Shown here: positions 32,222-33,718 of the stretch, in pieces
Numbering within the stretch: the first letter of the stretch is position 1
Layout of the letters: each line of letters starts with the position of its first letter
Source of the DNA: Alistipes sp.
GTDB lineage: Bacteria > Bacteroidota > Bacteroidia > Bacteroidales > Rikenellaceae
Length of the DNA: 33,718 nucleotides
Assembly: GCA_029060215.1 (NCBI GenBank)
Contig: JAIDUK010000009.1
Location: forward strand, 1 to 33,718
Direction: 5' to 3'
Program-made: the position numbers and the translations under genes
Notes under the pieces: generated by a model
What the model saw: the letters and a program-made list of their open reading frames with translations, nothing else
What the model was told of the DNA's origin: nothing
Databases searched by the model: none

Positions 32222-32512
32222 ATGAAAATCATGTGTCAGGAGCACTACGACGAAGTGGTGCATTATGCAAAAGAACTTGGGGATGAATCCCCGCAAATGT
32301 GTCTTGCCAAACTGAAATCATGGGAGAAGCATTCCCACCGACCCTGCGAAATCGAACTGTACAGAGATTTCGCACCGTATTCGTTTCTGTTCAAACAGCG
32401 TTACCCCGACGGCTCACTGGGTATTGTCGGCGGGTTGGTTTATCACGGCTCGCCCGATCGATCGGGATGCTATACCATGAATCATGAAGACCTTTGGCAG
32501 ACACATACGTAA
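32222..32512 (+). CDS. DUF4120-like island protein
   Basis: A 96-aa protein starting MKIMCQEHYDEVVHYAKELG, with RPCEIELYRDFAPYSFLFKQ, RYPDGSLGIVGGLVYHGSPD and a C-terminal W-x-T-HT. I recall this pattern from DUF4120 proteins of Bacteroidales conjugative transposons; function unknown. It is the last gene of the element-like part; the AT-rich glycosyltransferase begins 108 nt downstream with its own promoter. Confidence 0.62.
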   Translation: MKIMCQEHYDEVVHYAKELGDESPQMCLAKLKSWEKHSHRPCEIELYRDFAPYSFLFKQRYPDGSLGIVGGLVYHGSPDRSGCYTMNHEDLWQTHT

Positions 32513-32552
32513 CAGTATTTTGCTGTTCGAAAACACTTAATTCAACTTTTTA

Positions 32553-32584
32553 TTTGCTATTTATTGCATTTCCGACTATCTTTG
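32553..32584 (+). promoter_or_regulatory. Consensus promoter of the AT-rich glycosyltransferase
   Basis: TTTG (32553-32556), 20-nt spacer, TATCTTTG (32577-32584): a full match to the Bacteroidetes consensus, 36 nt before the ATG at 32621. Confidence 0.75.
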
Positions 32585-32620
32585 AAAAGACAAATGTTCA
32601 ACAACCGATAATTAAAGATT

Positions 32621-33718
32621 ATGGATACTCGTATTGATGTTTCAATTATTATTCCTGTTTATAAGAACTTCAATCTATTGAATAATTTATTATCTACGTT
32701 ACTACCAACAATTGATAATAAATGTGAAATTATTATAGTTGACGATGGCCCATGTGATTGTAAGCTTGATACAAAAATTCTTTCTCCCGATATAATATAT
32801 ATATCTAATGATATAAATAAAGGATATGCTTATTCCGTCAATAGAGGTATAAGCATTGCTCAAGGCAAAATAATTACGACTATCAACTCTGATATTTGTG
32901 TAGAACAGGGCTGGTTGGAACGTACGAGAAATGCATTTGAAACTCATATCGATATGGGTGTTTTAGGAAGCAGATTATTATATCCAACAGATGGTAGCCT
33001 ACATCATTGCGGTGTTTTTTTCTCTGGAATTAATTACATGCACCATGCTTTTGCTGGGAACACAGAATCTCCATTGGATACATTTGATATAATGGAGGTT
33101 CCTGCCGCAACATTTGCATTTGTTTCGTTCTTAAAAGCAGATTGGGTGAAAGTAAATGGTTTGGACGAACATTATTATAATAGTCATGAAGATATTGATT
33201 TTTGCCTTAAAATCAAGTATCTCGTAGGTAAGCGGATATATGTAGATAATAATATTATAGCATATCATATTACTTCGGCATCGGAAGAGCAGCGATTTGT
33301 CGGCTCCAATGATGCTGCTAAATATTTTATTGATCGTTGGAAAAACACAGAAGAAAATCAAGGACGTGAAATATTTGAAATGAGCAAATCTGCATATTGC
33401 AACAATGGCGGTATTTGGCCGACAAGGGCTTTAACAATCGCTATTCCAACACGAATGGGGCACAGACAATGTCAATACTATCAGATCTTTAAGGAATTAT
33501 CCGGAATCGAAGAAGTAGCATATTATCAATATGATAGCGATTTGGAGAATATTCCTCGACACTATCAGAAAGCAGATATTAATTTATTGAAAATATTACC
33601 TTTTTCATTATTGGAATCAAAATGGCCCATTATCTATTTCGTGGATTCTTATAGAAATCTGAAAGAAAATTATTATTGGCAGCTAAAACGTAAAAATAAA
33701 AACGATATGATATTTGAT
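32621..33718 (+). CDS. GT2 family glycosyltransferase, AT-rich (cut by window edge)
   Basis: The first 366 codons of an open frame that continues past the window. It starts MDTRIDVSIIIPVYKNFNLL and has the GT-A features of family 2: CEIIIVDDGP (nucleotide binding), NKGYAYSVNRGISIAQGKII, the DXD-like INSDICVEQGWLE, and the catalytic-region NSHEDIDFCLKIKY. From about residue 270 a different domain begins (NNGGIWPTRALTIAIPTRMG), possibly a second glycosyltransferase-like domain. Base use is strongly AT-rich and unlike all genes left of the tRNA, implying recent horizontal transfer. Probably the first gene of a surface-glycan locus; sugar unknown. Confidence 0.85.
   Translation, partial: MDTRIDVSIIIPVYKNFNLLNNLLSTLLPTIDNKCEIIIVDDGPCDCKLDTKILSPDIIYISNDINKGYAYSVNRGISIAQGKIITTINSDICVEQGWLERTRNAFETHIDMGVLGSRLLYPTDGSLHHCGVFFSGINYMHHAFAGNTESPLDTFDIMEVPAATFAFVSFLKADWVKVNGLDEHYYNSHEDIDFCLKIKYLVGKRIYVDNNIIAYHITSASEEQRFVGSNDAAKYFIDRWKNTEENQGREIFEMSKSAYCNNGGIWPTRALTIAIPTRMGHRQCQYYQIFKELSGIEEVAYYQYDSDLENIPRHYQKADINLLKILPFSLLESKWPIIYFVDSYRNLKENYYWQLKRKNKNDMIFD

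Overview
The window reads as the chromosome of a GC-rich member of Bacteroidales, most like Alistipes/Rikenellaceae. Reasons: Bacteroidetes-type promoters (TTTG - about 20 nt - TAnnTTTG) stand before many genes; genes lack obvious Shine-Dalgarno sites; and nrdDG, the DsbD-like protein, the AsmA-like protein, ORF6N, GtrA and GT-C proteins are all of Bacteroidetes type. The taxon is inferred from the sequence only.

Layout. 1-3305 (minus): pyrimidine/carbamoyl-phosphate operon pyrC-carA-carB (carB cut by the window edge). Its leader has a promoter, a 35-codon leader ORF, a U-rich tract and a terminator hairpin containing the leader stop codon, the layout of a pyrBI-type attenuator. 3361-6357 (minus): anaerobic class III ribonucleotide reductase nrdD-nrdG behind a cobalamin riboswitch. 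6563-10614: GNAT acetyltransferase, then on minus an NrnA-like phosphoesterase, an LD-carboxypeptidase and an MFS exporter. 10657-11203: gene-poor stretch with an orphan, asparagine-codon-rich segment resembling the template/variable repeat of a diversity-generating retroelement (no reverse transcriptase nearby) and three perfect small hairpins. 11204-19640: envelope/glycosylation genes (GtrA, GT39 GT-C, AsmA-like, dolichol-phosphate-mannose-synthase-like GT2, a second GT-C) interleaved with ORF6N and AlkD-like genes. 19654-24608: mutY, Na/Ca antiporter, ZIP metal transporter, DsbD-like thiol-disulfide reductase.

24682-25551 holds a tiny Ser/Ala/Lys-rich basic protein and a gene-free stretch with a rod-shaped inverted repeat, promoter-like boxes and a terminator on the minus strand, a candidate 6S-like RNA. 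25552-29393: small XRE regulator, DMT transporter, then a tight minus operon (coiled-coil membrane protein, glyoxalase-like VOC protein, Sua5/TsaC, thioesterase).

A tRNA-Leu(UAG) at 29547-29628 marks the edge of an accessory island. To its right come decayed mobile-element genes: a frameshifted KilA-N tail, an excisionase-type HTH protein, a small frameshifted gene, a 5'-truncated ArdC/zincin fragment, a gene split by an in-frame TGA, a 233-aa protein of unknown function and a DUF4120-like protein. The window ends in a strikingly AT-rich glycosyltransferase with its own consensus promoter.
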